Part shown: positions 48,553 to 57,949 of the stretch, piece after piece
How positions within the stretch are numbered: the first letter of the stretch is position 1
Layout of the letters: each line of letters opens with the position of its first letter
NCBI RefSeq assembly: GCF_024282095.1
Contig: NZ_JAMWZS010000003.1
Location: forward strand, 56,085 to 120,084
Length of the DNA: 64,000 nucleotides
Direction of reading: 5' to 3'
Source of the DNA: Nitrosomonas sp.
GTDB taxonomy: Bacteria > Pseudomonadota > Gammaproteobacteria > Burkholderiales > Nitrosomonadaceae
Notes under the pieces: model-generated
The model's input: only the letters and a program-made list of their open reading frames with translations
Told to the model about the DNA's origin: nothing
Database searches by the model: none
Translations under genes and position numbers: made by a program

Positions 48553-49760
48553 ATAAACGATCAGTGATTGGTACACCGCTGAGTCCGTCAGCGATCAAAG
48601 TCATGCTGCTGGGCAGTGGTGAGCTTGGCAAGGAAGTCATTATCGCGCTGCAGCGTCTGGGCGTGGAAACCATTGCGGTGGATCGCTATGTCAATGCACC
48701 GGGACATCAGGTAGCGCATCGCGCACATGTGATCAATATGGCCGATGGGCAGGCGCTGCGCGCACTGATAGAGCAAGAGCGGCCGGATATCATCGTGCCC
48801 GAAATTGAAGCCATTGCCACCGACATGTTGGTTGAAATTGAGCAAATGGGACTGGCGACAGTGATTCCGACTGCGCGTGCCGCCAAGCTGACGATGAATC
48901 GCGAAGGCATTCGCTGCCTGGCGGCGGAAACGCTGGGCTTGCCGACGTCGCCTTACGCCTTTGCCAACAGTTTGAATGAGTTATGCTCCGCGATTGACGA
49001 CAAAATCGGCTACCCCTGCATCGTGAAACCAGTCATGTCGTCATCCGGCAAAGGGCAATCACGCATCGATCATGCCGGAGAAGTGGAAGCGGCCTGGAAT
49101 TACGCCGCGAGCGGCAGCCGCGTGAATCAAGGGCGGGTGATCGTCGAAGGGGTGATTCATTTTGATTATGAAATCACGCAACTGACCGTGCGTGCGTTGA
49201 ATGTAAACGGCGATGTGCAAACACATTTCTGCGAACCGATCGGGCATGTGCAAGTGCATGGCGATTATGTCGAAAGCTGGCAACCGCAAGCGATGACGCC
49301 GCTGGCATTGCAACGTGCACGTGAAATTGCCAAGAAAATAACCGATGATCTGGGCGGTTTGGGTATTTTTGGCGTGGAATTATTCATCAAGGGCGACGAA
49401 GTCTGGTTCAGCGAAGTCAGTCCACGGCCGCACGACACCGGTATGGTGACAATGTGCAGCCAACGGCAGAGCGAATTTGATTTACATGCGCGCGCCATAT
49501 TGGGATTGCCAGTGGATGCCTCCCTGCAGGCTCCGGGCGCCAGTGCAGTGATTTACGGCCAACTGGAAGCCCAAGGCATTGCGTTTTCCGGCGTGGTTGA
49601 AGCGCTCAGCGTGCCGCAAAGTGACTTGCGTTTATTCGGCAAGCCGGAATCTTTTGTGCGACGACGCATGGGCGTCGCTTTGGCGAACGGCACCAATACA
49701 GACGAAGCGCGGAGCCGTGCTAAACTTGCAGCCAGCCGAGTCAAACCCATACAAGAATAG
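48549..49760 (+). CDS. purT: Formate-dependent phosphoribosylglycinamide formyltransferase
   Basis: PurT is an ATP-grasp enzyme that formylates GAR with formate, replacing the folate-dependent PurN. The 403-residue sequence has [20 protein letters not shown] near the start and the ATP-binding blocks [13 protein letters not shown] and [28 protein letters not shown]. It begins inside the last codons of queG (ATGA). Confidence 0.97.
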   Translation: MNKRSVIGTPLSPSAIKVMLLGSGELGKEVIIALQRLGVETIAVDRYVNAPGHQVAHRAHVINMADGQALRALIEQERPDIIVPEIEAIATDMLVEIEQMGLATVIPTARAAKLTMNREGIRCLAAETLGLPTSPYAFANSLNELCSAIDDKIGYPCIVKPVMSSSGKGQSRIDHAGEVEAAWNYAASGSRVNQGRVIVEGVIHFDYEITQLTVRALNVNGDVQTHFCEPIGHVQVHGDYVESWQPQAMTPLALQRAREIAKKITDDLGGLGIFGVELFIKGDEVWFSEVSPRPHDTGMVTMCSQRQSEFDLHARAILGLPVDASLQAPGASAVIYGQLEAQGIAFSGVVEALSVPQSDLRLFGKPESFVRRRMGVALANGTNTDEARSRAKLAASRVKPIQE

Positions 49761-49792
49761 AAAATCAAACAACAACTTAATAAAGGAAAATC

Positions 49793-50695
49793 ATGACAAT
49801 CGAACAACTCAACGCGCAATTCGGTATTGCAGGTCAACTGGAATTTATCGCAGGCAACGGCGGGCTGCCGATGATTCAGGTGAAAACCGCTAAAGCCAAA
49901 GCACTGATATCAATCCATGCCGGTCAGGTGTTGTCGTATCAACCGGCCGGTGAACCGGAAGATGTGATGTTTTTGAGCGCGAAAGCGTATTACCAGGACG
50001 GCAAAGCGATCAAGGGCGGCGCACCGATCTGCTGGCCGTGGTTTGGCGCCGATCCGGAAGGCAAGGGAAGACCAGGGCATGGTTTTGTGCGCAATCGTCC
50101 GTGGAATGTGGTAGCTACCGAGAAGATGGGGAATGGCGACATCAAGGTTACCTTGGGATTGGTGAATACACCGGAAACACAGGCTATCTGGCCGCATTCC
50201 TTTGTGTTGAACCAGGAAATTATCATCAGCGATTCTTTGAATCTGTCCTTGATTACCCGCAACACCGGGAAAGAAAAATTTTCCATCACGCAAGCGTTTC
50301 ATACTTATTTCAAGGTAGGTAATATTACGCAAGCCAAAGTGCTTGGCTTGGAAGGTTGCGATTATATCGACAAAGCGGGCGGCGGCAATGCGCAAAAGCA
50401 GCAATCGGGTGCTGTGACCATCGGATCCGAGGTCGATCGCATTTATCTGGATGCTGGCAATACCTTAACGATCGACGATAGCGCACTGAATCGCCGTATC
50501 CAGATCACTTCACAAGGCAGCAAAACCGCAGTGGTATGGAATCCCTGGGAGAAAATTGCTAAGGAAATGGCCGATCTTGAAGATGCGGATTATCAGCGCT
50601 TGCTGTGCGTTGAAACGACTAATGCGGCGAATGATGTTGTTGAAGTTGCGCCGGGTAGTGAATGTCGGTTGGTTGCTAATTATCGGGTGGTATAA
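49793..50695 (+). CDS. D-hexose-6-phosphate mutarotase (YeaD-like)
   Basis: The 300-residue aldose-1-epimerase-fold protein has GGAPICWPWFGADPEGKGRP, a His in FHTYFKVGNI and a final CVETTNAANDVVEVAPG, all typical of the YeaD group that interconverts anomers of glucose-6-phosphate. It follows purT after 32 bases with a AAGGAAA Shine-Dalgarno. Confidence 0.93.
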   Translation: MTIEQLNAQFGIAGQLEFIAGNGGLPMIQVKTAKAKALISIHAGQVLSYQPAGEPEDVMFLSAKAYYQDGKAIKGGAPICWPWFGADPEGKGRPGHGFVRNRPWNVVATEKMGNGDIKVTLGLVNTPETQAIWPHSFVLNQEIIISDSLNLSLITRNTGKEKFSITQAFHTYFKVGNITQAKVLGLEGCDYIDKAGGGNAQKQQSGAVTIGSEVDRIYLDAGNTLTIDDSALNRRIQITSQGSKTAVVWNPWEKIAKEMADLEDADYQRLLCVETTNAANDVVEVAPGSECRLVANYRVV

Positions 50696-50803
50696 TTTTA
50701 GATTGTAAGATAGTTCTGATAAACTAATGCCTTAAATTGAAGTATGGCATGGCAAGTTATCAGAATTAATTTTAACATCTCTAAAATTTGGGAATAGGCG
50801 TTC

Positions 50804-51763
50804 ATGGAAAATCTTCTTCAGTTTCTTATCTTTGCTGCTTATCTTGGTGGGTTTTTAATTTGTTTACTCACTTTTGTTGTTTTTCTTATAGGTAAGTATG
50901 AGGATGGCAAGGTAGAAACGATTAGAATTGGGAAATTTAGCTTAGCCGCTGGAAAACTAACACATTATTTTTGGGGAGGAATATTATTTGCGATCGTATC
51001 GATGATAATTTTCGATAGATATGAAGATAGAAATTCAAATTTGGCGTGTGATAATGCTAAATGTGCTCAATTGACCGGTGAAAATAGAAATTTAGAAACA
51101 CAAGTTAATGATCTAAAGAATAAATTATCAAAATTCGAGCAGACTGGAAAAGAAAAATGTGACTTGCTTGCAAAAACAGGGCATTTTATTTTTCACCAAA
51201 ACACAAAATATCTCTTTACATCAACAGAATTTACGAAAAATCATGGTATTCGAGCAACAGCAATTAGCGGAAGCTGGGACAATGTACGCTGTATATCAGA
51301 TGGTAATTCAGGATATCTTTTGGAAGGTATAGATACTTCTGTGCATGAAATTGAAGTTAGTGTACCTGGTGATGGGTTTAAATATATTGGAACTGCTGAA
51401 TCAAAATACAAAACGCAGCTTCCGATCAATAACGATGGAACGTTTGGTATGCGAAGAATTCTTCATGAGATCGAAATGATTCCGAAGTATTCTTGTAAAG
51501 AATATGAAGAACAGTTCAAGGATAAGATAGCTGTATATGACGAATACAGAAGAGAGCTACATGGACGCAAAACGAATAAATTTAAAGAACAGCCGACTCA
51601 ACCTTGTATAACTGCAATGGGGCAAGATAACTCGGCAATCGTTCTAATGTTTGCCTGTAGAAACTATACTAGGACGATGGTACAAGTAAAAAGTGACCAT
51701 TTGTCAGTGAAAGAAAGTTCAAATATGAATTTAGCTGAACCTAAATCAAAGCAATGTAACTAG
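50804..51763 (+). CDS. Orphan membrane-anchored protein, unknown
   Basis: The 319-residue protein has two transmembrane helices near its N-terminus (about residues 5-28 and 51-69). A coiled-coil stretch lies at about 85-110 (ENRNLETQVNDLKNKLSKFE), and a soluble cysteine-containing domain follows. I do not recognise a family. The gene is clearly AT-richer than its neighbours and has lysine-, asparagine- and isoleucine-rich codon use, which suggests recent acquisition. Its function is unknown. Confidence 0.7.
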   Translation: MENLLQFLIFAAYLGGFLICLLTFVVFLIGKYEDGKVETIRIGKFSLAAGKLTHYFWGGILFAIVSMIIFDRYEDRNSNLACDNAKCAQLTGENRNLETQVNDLKNKLSKFEQTGKEKCDLLAKTGHFIFHQNTKYLFTSTEFTKNHGIRATAISGSWDNVRCISDGNSGYLLEGIDTSVHEIEVSVPGDGFKYIGTAESKYKTQLPINNDGTFGMRRILHEIEMIPKYSCKEYEEQFKDKIAVYDEYRRELHGRKTNKFKEQPTQPCITAMGQDNSAIVLMFACRNYTRTMVQVKSDHLSVKESSNMNLAEPKSKQCN

Positions 51764-51843
51764 CTGATACAAAAAATCTCCATAAAAATTTAGCATGGTG
51801 AAATTACGAGCTAAAATTTTCTCTTTCTTTAATAATTTCTTGT

Positions 51844-53232
51844 ATGTGGTTAAAAGAATCTATGTTACGCCACTGGACTTTAATTCTTGGTCCACTCCTT
51901 GCCGCACTCCTCGCCGCCAGCATGAACGCATCCGGTTGGGATGCCAAAGCCTGTTGGACAGGTGCCGTTGTGATGTTGTGTGTCGTGTGGTGGCTTTTTG
52001 AGTCGATTCCGATACCGGCCACTTCCATGATTCCGCTTGCAGTCTTTCCATTGGTTGATGTTCTGTCAAAGGAAGATGTGGCCAAAGCCTATGGAAACGA
52101 TATGATATTGCTGATGTTAGGCGGATTTATGATTTCTGCTGCTTTAGCAAGTTCTGGCGCACATCATCGCCTTGCCTTGGGGTTGATTAGAATAATAGGC
52201 GGAAATAGCAGTCGGCGCATTGTTTTGGGTTTCATGTTTGCCTGCGCACTGCTTAGCATGTGGATTTCTAATACGGCAACGACGCTCATGATGATACCGC
52301 TGGCACTTGCTGTTATCGCTCAAAGTAATGATAAAAAACTGGCGCTTCCTCTGCTATTGTCAGTTGCTTATGGTAGCAGTATCGGTGGCTTGGGATCGCC
52401 CATCGGCACACCTCCCAATCTGGTTTTCATGAAGGAGTATGAAGGTTTTACAGGAAACACGGTGAGTTTCCTGGAGTGGATGAGTTGGGGGGTGCCTGTC
52501 GTTCTATTAATGGCACCGCTGGCTGGTTTGTGGCTGACACGTCATTTGAATTATGTCGGTAAGTTGACTATGCCGGAATCGGGTCGTTGGCGCCCGGAAG
52601 AGCAGCGTGTTCTGACTATTTTTGGCATAACCGTTCTCGCTTGGATAACGCGCACAGAGCCTTTTGGTGGTTGGAGTGGCTGGCTTGATCTTAAGGGAGC
52701 AAGTGATGCAACGGTTGCATTGATTGCTGTGCTTGCTATGTTTTTGATCCCCAATGGTCGTGATGGGAAACTTCTTGATTGGGAAACCGCAGTCAAAGTG
52801 CCTTGGGGTATTCTTATTCTTTTCGCCGGCGGTATCGCCATTGCTCAGGCCTTTGTTGAAACTGGCATATCCAAATCAATTGGTGAGCAATTGGCAGTGC
52901 TGTCTGGCCTACATCCACTGATCATTATTGTATTCGTTACGCTGGCAGTTATCTTTCTCACAGAAATAACGAGTAATACGGCAATCACCGTTTTGTTGAT
53001 GCCGATTCTTGGACCTGCCGGCGTAGCAGCGGGTATTGATCCCGCTTTGCTAATGGTACCTGCTGCGATGGCTGCTAGTTATGGTTTTATGATGCCCGTG
53101 GGGACACCGCCCAATGCAATTGTGTTTGGAACCGGCATGGTTCCAATGACCAGTATGGCGCGTGAAGGGCTGGTGCTTAATTTTATTGGTGCTGTGGTTA
53201 TCACGCTGGTGTGTTATTTGTTTATCGCTTAA
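51844..53232 (+). CDS. SLC13/DASS-family anion or dicarboxylate transporter
   Basis: The 462-residue protein has about 11-12 membrane helices and both SNT motifs of the divalent-anion:sodium symporter family: ISNTATTLMMIP with GSPIGTPPNLVF, and TSNTAITVLLMP with MPVGTPPNAIVFG. It imports dicarboxylates, sulfate or similar anions. The start could be ATG 51844 or 51862. Its 3' end overlaps the convergent ampD gene by 11 bases. Confidence 0.9.
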   Translation: MWLKESMLRHWTLILGPLLAALLAASMNASGWDAKACWTGAVVMLCVVWWLFESIPIPATSMIPLAVFPLVDVLSKEDVAKAYGNDMILLMLGGFMISAALASSGAHHRLALGLIRIIGGNSSRRIVLGFMFACALLSMWISNTATTLMMIPLALAVIAQSNDKKLALPLLLSVAYGSSIGGLGSPIGTPPNLVFMKEYEGFTGNTVSFLEWMSWGVPVVLLMAPLAGLWLTRHLNYVGKLTMPESGRWRPEEQRVLTIFGITVLAWITRTEPFGGWSGWLDLKGASDATVALIAVLAMFLIPNGRDGKLLDWETAVKVPWGILILFAGGIAIAQAFVETGISKSIGEQLAVLSGLHPLIIIVFVTLAVIFLTEITSNTAITVLLMPILGPAGVAAGIDPALLMVPAAMAASYGFMMPVGTPPNAIVFGTGMVPMTSMAREGLVLNFIGAVVITLVCYLFIA

Positions 53233-53776
53233 TGATGTTGCTACCCAGGCAATTCGTATATCTTTTCCAATCAAAATACGGCCCCGGATCAGTTTTGCGT
53301 CCGGGCGCGATATCGGAATGTCCGGTGATATCCTTGATCGGGTAGTGGACGCACAAGCACTCTGTCAATGCAATCAATGTTGTATATTGTGCATCGGCAA
53401 AAGGTATGATATCGCTGCCTTCCAGTTCAATGCCAATCGAAAAATCGTTGCACCGTTCCTTACCTTGCCAGCTGGATACTCCTGCGTGCCAGGCGCGCAT
53501 ATTACAAGGTACAAACTGTATGATTGAGCCATCACGGCGGATGAAAAAATGCGTGGATACCTTCATTCCCTGCAACGATTGGTAATAAGGATGCGCGTGC
53601 GGGTCGATTTGGTTTGTGAACAGTTCAATCACGCCATTGCCGCCAAATTCATTCGGCGGCAGGCTGATGTTATGGATCACCAGTAAGCTGATGTGAGTAC
53701 CAACTGGCCGCTCATCAAAATTCGGGGAGGCGATAAACTGGGCAGTCTCCAGTAGACCTGCGGCATCTATTTGCAT
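53222..53776 (-). CDS. ampD: 1,6-anhydro-N-acetylmuramyl-L-alanine amidase
   Basis: AmpD is a cytoplasmic zinc amidase of peptidoglycan recycling. The 184-residue protein has VIHN (zinc His) near residue 34 and the second zinc region in GHSDIAPGRKTDPGPYFDW, plus the NMRAWHAGVSSW block. There is no signal peptide, as expected for AmpD rather than AmiD. It is convergent with the SLC13 gene and divergent from tmk. Confidence 0.95.
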   Translation of the reverse strand: MQIDAAGLLETAQFIASPNFDERPVGTHISLLVIHNISLPPNEFGGNGVIELFTNQIDPHAHPYYQSLQGMKVSTHFFIRRDGSIIQFVPCNMRAWHAGVSSWQGKERCNDFSIGIELEGSDIIPFADAQYTTLIALTECLCVHYPIKDITGHSDIAPGRKTDPGPYFDWKRYTNCLGSNIIKR

Positions 53777-53850
53777 GCGTTAAAATGGACTGATGATTAA
53801 CTGATCGTGCATGGTAGCTTACCTTCATAACACTTGAAAACAGAAAAGGC

Positions 53851-54477
53851 ATGACACAAGGCAAATTCATTACACTGGAAGGCATTGACGGTGCAGGTAA
53901 ATCGACTCAGTTGGCCTGGATCATCGAATTATTGCAACGTGCGGGGTTAACGGCTGTGGTTACGCGGGAGCCGGGCGGAACACCTTTGGGTGAGCAATTA
54001 CGTACATTGCTGCTGGATAAGTCCATTGCCATGCATGCTGAAACGGAAGCATTATTGATGTTCGCCGCGCGCCGTGAGCACCTCGATAAAGTGATTCTGC
54101 CGAGCCTGGTACAAGGTCAATGGGTCATATCCGATCGCTTTACCGATGCCAGTTTTGCCTATCAGGGAGGCGGCAGAGGATTGGATGGCGAGAAACTGGC
54201 TATCCTGGAGCACTGGACGCAAGGTACGCTGCAGCCCGACTTAACGCTGTACTTCGATGTGCCTGTCGACGTGGGACAGCAGCGCGTGAGTCAAATCAAG
54301 GTTTCCGATCGATTTGAGCAAGAGCAGGCCGACTTTTTCCAAAGAGTGCGTGCGGCCTATTTGACCCGAGCCAAGCAGTTTCCTGATCGCATCAAGCTGA
54401 TTGATAGCAGTCAATCTTTATCCGAAGTCAAAGCTGCGGTTGAACAGGTTCTACAGCATTTATTGAATCATGAGTGA
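53851..54477 (+). CDS. tmk: Thymidylate kinase
   Basis: Tmk phosphorylates dTMP to dTDP. The 208-residue kinase has the P-loop LEGIDGAGKSTQ, the REPGGTPLGEQLR block and the DRFTDASFAYQGGGRG region. The end overlaps holB by eight bases, the usual tmk-holB pairing. Confidence 0.98.
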   Translation: MTQGKFITLEGIDGAGKSTQLAWIIELLQRAGLTAVVTREPGGTPLGEQLRTLLLDKSIAMHAETEALLMFAARREHLDKVILPSLVQGQWVISDRFTDASFAYQGGGRGLDGEKLAILEHWTQGTLQPDLTLYFDVPVDVGQQRVSQIKVSDRFEQEQADFFQRVRAAYLTRAKQFPDRIKLIDSSQSLSEVKAAVEQVLQHLLNHE

Positions 54478-55510
54478 TATTTATAGCTGGCAACAGGGAA
54501 TCTGGCAGAAGTTGGCGCAGAATCGCCAATTCCTGGGTCACGCATTGCTGTTAAAAGGGAAAAAAGGCATCGGCAAGTACGATTTTGCGCGTCATCTGGC
54601 GCAATCATTGCTATGCACAGCGCCCATAGCAGAACAAAAGGCTTGCGGGGAATGTTCAAGCTGCGGATGGTTTGAACAGAACGGACATCCCAACTTTTAT
54701 CAGGTTATGCCGGAAGCATTAGCGGTTCACGCTGGTGAGTTGAATGAGAAAGAAGACAGTGACGAAAAGTCCGGCAGCGCCGCGACCAAGAAAAGTGCCA
54801 GCCAGCAGATCAGTATCGAGCAAATTCGCAAACTGACAGATTTTGTTTACATGACCGGGCATCAGGATGGCTACAAGATTATCCTGATTTATCCCGCCGA
54901 AACCATGAATAGATCGGCAGCCAATGCGCTGCTCAAGAAACTGGAGGAACCGCCGGCCAATGTGCTGTTTATTCTGGTCACGCATCAGGCACAGCATGTG
55001 TTGCCGACCATACGTAGCCGCTGCCGGCAAATCGCAATGCCGATACCGGATGTTGAAACTTCGATTGCGTGGTTAAAACAGCATGCGATCAATGACCCGC
55101 ACGCTTGCCTGGCAGCCGTCGGTTTTTCCCCTTTGTCAGCCCGGCTGTTTGGTCAAGGAGAAAATGCGATGCAATACCAACAATTCATACAACACATCGC
55201 TGATTCCAAGCGACTGGATGCACTTTCTCTGGCCGAGGCCTTGCAGCCGGCAAATCTGTCTGTTGTTGTCAGTTGGTTGCAAAAATGGTGTTATGACTTG
55301 ATCAGCTATCGCACCACTGGAAAAATCCGCTACTATTTGAATCAACTGGCTACCATCCAAGCGTTGAGCGGGCAGTTTGATTTGTTGGAGTGCATTACTT
55401 TTGCGCGTACTTTAAATGCAAAGCAACGATTGTCTCAGCATCCGCTGAATCCTCGCTTGTTCCTGGAAGAACTGTTTATCGACTACGCCGCGGTGGTGCG
55501 CAGCCGATAA
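54470..55510 (+). CDS. holB: DNA polymerase III delta' subunit
   Basis: Delta' is part of the clamp loader. The 346-residue AAA+ protein has a modified P-loop GKKGIGKYDFA, the zinc-binding cysteines in CGECSSCGWFEQ, and a sensor region LLKKLEEPPANVLFILVTH. TIRSRCRQIAMP is typical of clamp loader subunits. It starts within the tmk end. Confidence 0.93.
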   Translation: MSDIYSWQQGIWQKLAQNRQFLGHALLLKGKKGIGKYDFARHLAQSLLCTAPIAEQKACGECSSCGWFEQNGHPNFYQVMPEALAVHAGELNEKEDSDEKSGSAATKKSASQQISIEQIRKLTDFVYMTGHQDGYKIILIYPAETMNRSAANALLKKLEEPPANVLFILVTHQAQHVLPTIRSRCRQIAMPIPDVETSIAWLKQHAINDPHACLAAVGFSPLSARLFGQGENAMQYQQFIQHIADSKRLDALSLAEALQPANLSVVVSWLQKWCYDLISYRTTGKIRYYLNQLATIQALSGQFDLLECITFARTLNAKQRLSQHPLNPRLFLEELFIDYAAVVRSR

Positions 55511-56032
55511 TCACTTGCTTTCGAACGTATCATCCGCTTTTAAGACTTTAAGTGCGGCACTGGCACACACTTCATCAAACTGAATCCCGGGAGCGCCGCC
55601 CACACCGATACCGCCGACCACTTCACCGCCGATCTTGATCGGGAAACCGCCGCCCAGCAACAGGATGTTTTCGTTCAATCGTGTCAGACTCTGCAATTCA
55701 GGTTTTTGTGTGACCAATACGGCATATTTATGTGTCGAGTCGCGCAAGCTATTCGCTGTGTAAGCTTTGCGGCGGCTGCTATCCAGCGTATGAGGTCCGG
55801 CGCCATCGGCTTTTAACTGCACTTTGAGTAATCCGGATTGGTCGACAATGGCAACGCTGACCTTGAATCCATCGTCATGGCATTTTTTTACGGCTGCCAT
55901 TGCTGCCTGGGTTGATAATTCCAGCGGCAGAACCTTCTGCGTCAGTAAATCTTGCGCCCAGGCCGGATTGGATAATGTAAAGATTGATAACGCTGAAATA
56001 CTGAGTATAACTTGGTGGAGTTTGTTGGTCAT
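55511..56032 (-). CDS. GlcG/HbpS-family (DUF336) exported protein
   Basis: From the start at 56032 (MTNKLHQVILS; AAGGA eight bases upstream) the protein has about 173 residues with a signal peptide ending PAWAQ. The HbpS/GlcG (DUF336) domain shows VSVAIVDQSGLLKVQLKADGA, GGGFPIKIGGEVVGGIGVGGAPG and CASAAL. Related proteins bind haem or small ligands, but the function is mostly unknown. The stop lies next to holB's. Confidence 0.85.
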   Translation of the reverse strand: MTNKLHQVILSISALSIFTLSNPAWAQDLLTQKVLPLELSTQAAMAAVKKCHDDGFKVSVAIVDQSGLLKVQLKADGAGPHTLDSSRRKAYTANSLRDSTHKYAVLVTQKPELQSLTRLNENILLLGGGFPIKIGGEVVGGIGVGGAPGIQFDEVCASAALKVLKADDTFESK

Positions 56033-56108
56033 GATCAGGTTCCTTTTTAGGTCAATTAATGATATGGCCTGCTGGATTGCGTGGTACAGCGAGGCTAACA
56101 TTCTTTTG

Positions 56109-56156
56109 AATCTATTTTCAGATTAATAGCCTGTTAAATATCTCTGAAAATAGATT
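56109..56156. terminator. 14-bp inverted repeat, possible terminator
   Basis: A perfect stem of 12 bases (TCTATTTTCAGA with TCTGAAAATAGA), extendable to about 14, lies at 56109-56122 and 56143-56156 with a T run on the plus side. It is upstream of the GlcG-like gene on the minus strand and may mark the end of a transcript from either direction. Confidence 0.5.
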
Positions 56157-56176
56157 TTACCTGATGTCACTTTGGA

Positions 56177-56217
56177 ACAGGGCAGCAGTGATTATTTTCC
56201 TATCGTTGCTGCCCTGT
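56177..56217. terminator. 11-bp inverted repeat downstream of the acidic-tail protein gene
   Basis: ACAGGGCAGCA at 56177-56187 pairs with TGCTGCCCTGT at 56207-56217. It lies 42 bases after the minus-strand gene at 56259-56843. There is no T run on that side, so a role as intrinsic terminator is unsure. Confidence 0.45.
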
Positions 56218-56258
56218 GAGATGCAATCAGCAGTAAATCTGATCAATCATGATCATTT

Positions 56259-56843
56259 TTAACGACCTTTCTGCTTATTTTTGCTGTCGTCGTCGTCATC
56301 TTCCTCATCATCATTGCTAGCATCACTGTAATTTGCCATGTTGGCATTATCTTGAAGGAATGTAACTTCCCAGTTAGACGAATTACCGCGGCGATCCATA
56401 TTCACGGTGACAATGGAATCATTAATCTTAACGCATGGGATCGTCAAGACACCTCTGTCCAGATCCACTGTGGAGATACATTCTTTGACCGGGATAGTTT
56501 TCTGTTCCAGGCACTTGGATACGTCGACAGTCACGGTGTCGGTCAGCGCGTTGCCTTGACTATCGAGCGGATGTACCGTCACGATTGCATAATTGCGCTT
56601 GATGACAACATCGGTCGCAGTTGCCAGCGAGCTGGTGACATCATTGCCTGCTGGATCGAGCAAAGGTGGTGCGGTGCATTGATTCAGCTGCCCGGTGAGC
56701 AAATCCTTAACAACCAAGCTCTTGTCAGCGATGAATATTTGATCATATTTGATGGCGACGCTTTCGGCAAATACTGTGCTGGTTGCACATAGTAATGAGG
56801 CTGCTACGCACGTGGAAAAAATTTTATTTCTTAGAAGTACCAT
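56259..56843 (-). CDS. Exported protein with acidic C-terminal tail, unknown
   Basis: The 194-residue protein has a signal peptide ending VFAES. A beta-rich middle with three or four cysteines follows, and the tail is NDDEEDDDDDSKNKQKGR, an aspartate/glutamate run ending in basic residues. I do not recognise its domain. The acidic run could bind calcium or other cations. The gene is single and sits between two inverted repeats. Confidence 0.75.
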   Translation of the reverse strand: MVLLRNKIFSTCVAASLLCATSTVFAESVAIKYDQIFIADKSLVVKDLLTGQLNQCTAPPLLDPAGNDVTSSLATATDVVIKRNYAIVTVHPLDSQGNALTDTVTVDVSKCLEQKTIPVKECISTVDLDRGVLTIPCVKINDSIVTVNMDRRGNSSNWEVTFLQDNANMANYSDASNDDEEDDDDDSKNKQKGR

Positions 56844-57183
56844 TTTGCAAATTCCTCATAAAGGTTTTGTACATGAGATTTTCTCGGGTTCTTTAATTGT
56901 TGAGAAATATCAGAACAATCAAAGTGTTCTTGTTGCCGCAGCATAAGTATTCAGTTACATATATGAGATATGTGCGATAGCAAGATGTCGTTGTTATCGA
57001 ATCAGATTTTTATTTATTGAATTTTTAGCACCGGTTAAGCGACTAAAGCGCTTATCAATGCGATATAAGAAGTTTATGTCGCATCTTTGCTGCACAAATG
57101 TAATAGTAACTGGACAAGCTGATATGCTGTTCAGGAAGAGAGTAATAATATATCGCTGGTGATTGTTTAATGAAGGAAGAAAT
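56844..57183. other. Intergenic region before the dienelactone hydrolase gene
   Basis: About 340 bases separate the acidic-tail gene from the hydrolase gene. The stretch is AT-rich and contains no supported gene. It probably carries divergent promoters for both neighbours. Confidence 0.5.
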
Positions 57184-57894
57184 ATGATTACAAAAAACAT
57201 TGATTATGAGGACGGCGGCCGGCTGCTCGAGGGTTATCTGGCGTATCACGATACCGGCAAGTCTAAGCCCGCTGTGTTGGTGGCACACGATTGGAGCGGG
57301 CGGCGTGAATTTGCCTGCAAAGCTGCCGAGAGAATCGCCGACATGGGGTATGTGGGTTTTGCGCTGGATATGTATGGTAAAGGGATTATCGGCGCTGATG
57401 GTGATGCGGAGAAGAACGGCGCATTAATGAGTCCGTTTGCGAAAGACCGGGCATTACTCCGGCGCAGAATCAATACCGCCCTGAACACGGTTCGGCAGCT
57501 GCCACAGGTCGACGCAACCAAAGTCGCTGCCATGGGTTATTGCTTTGGCGGCATGTGCGTGCTGGAATTGGCCCGCTCCGGAGCGGATGTGCGCGGGGTG
57601 ATCAGTGTTCATGGCATTTTTATGCCGGGTAATGTCGCGAATGAGAAAATAACTGCTAAAGTGCTTTGCCTGCATGGCCACGATGATCCAATGGTGCCGC
57701 CGGAGCAAGTGCTGGCATTTGAAACTGAGATGACGCGAGCAGGCGTGGATTGGCAGATTCATGTCTATGGCGGCACGATGCACGCTTTCACGAATCCGAA
57801 AGCCAATAATCCCGATTTCGGAACGGTATACAAGGAAGCGGCAGCAAATCGCGCGTACCGGTCGATTGCTGATTTTTTGAGTGAAATTTTTTAA
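57184..57894 (+). CDS. Dienelactone hydrolase-family protein
   Basis: The start is ATG 57184 (MITKNIDYEDGG), preceded by GAAGGAAG; an upstream TTG is rejected. This alpha/beta hydrolase of about 236 residues has the nucleophile motif GYCFGGMC (catalytic Cys as in dienelactone hydrolase), the acid in HGHDDPMVPPEQ and the His in GGTMHAFTNP. It may hydrolyse lactones or esters; the substrate is unknown. No signal peptide is seen. Confidence 0.9.
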   Translation: MITKNIDYEDGGRLLEGYLAYHDTGKSKPAVLVAHDWSGRREFACKAAERIADMGYVGFALDMYGKGIIGADGDAEKNGALMSPFAKDRALLRRRINTALNTVRQLPQVDATKVAAMGYCFGGMCVLELARSGADVRGVISVHGIFMPGNVANEKITAKVLCLHGHDDPMVPPEQVLAFETEMTRAGVDWQIHVYGGTMHAFTNPKANNPDFGTVYKEAAANRAYRSIADFLSEIF

Positions 57895-57949
57895 CTGAAT
57901 TGAATATGACTCAACGCTCAGATCTTTTGACAATGCTTCAATGGTCGGT

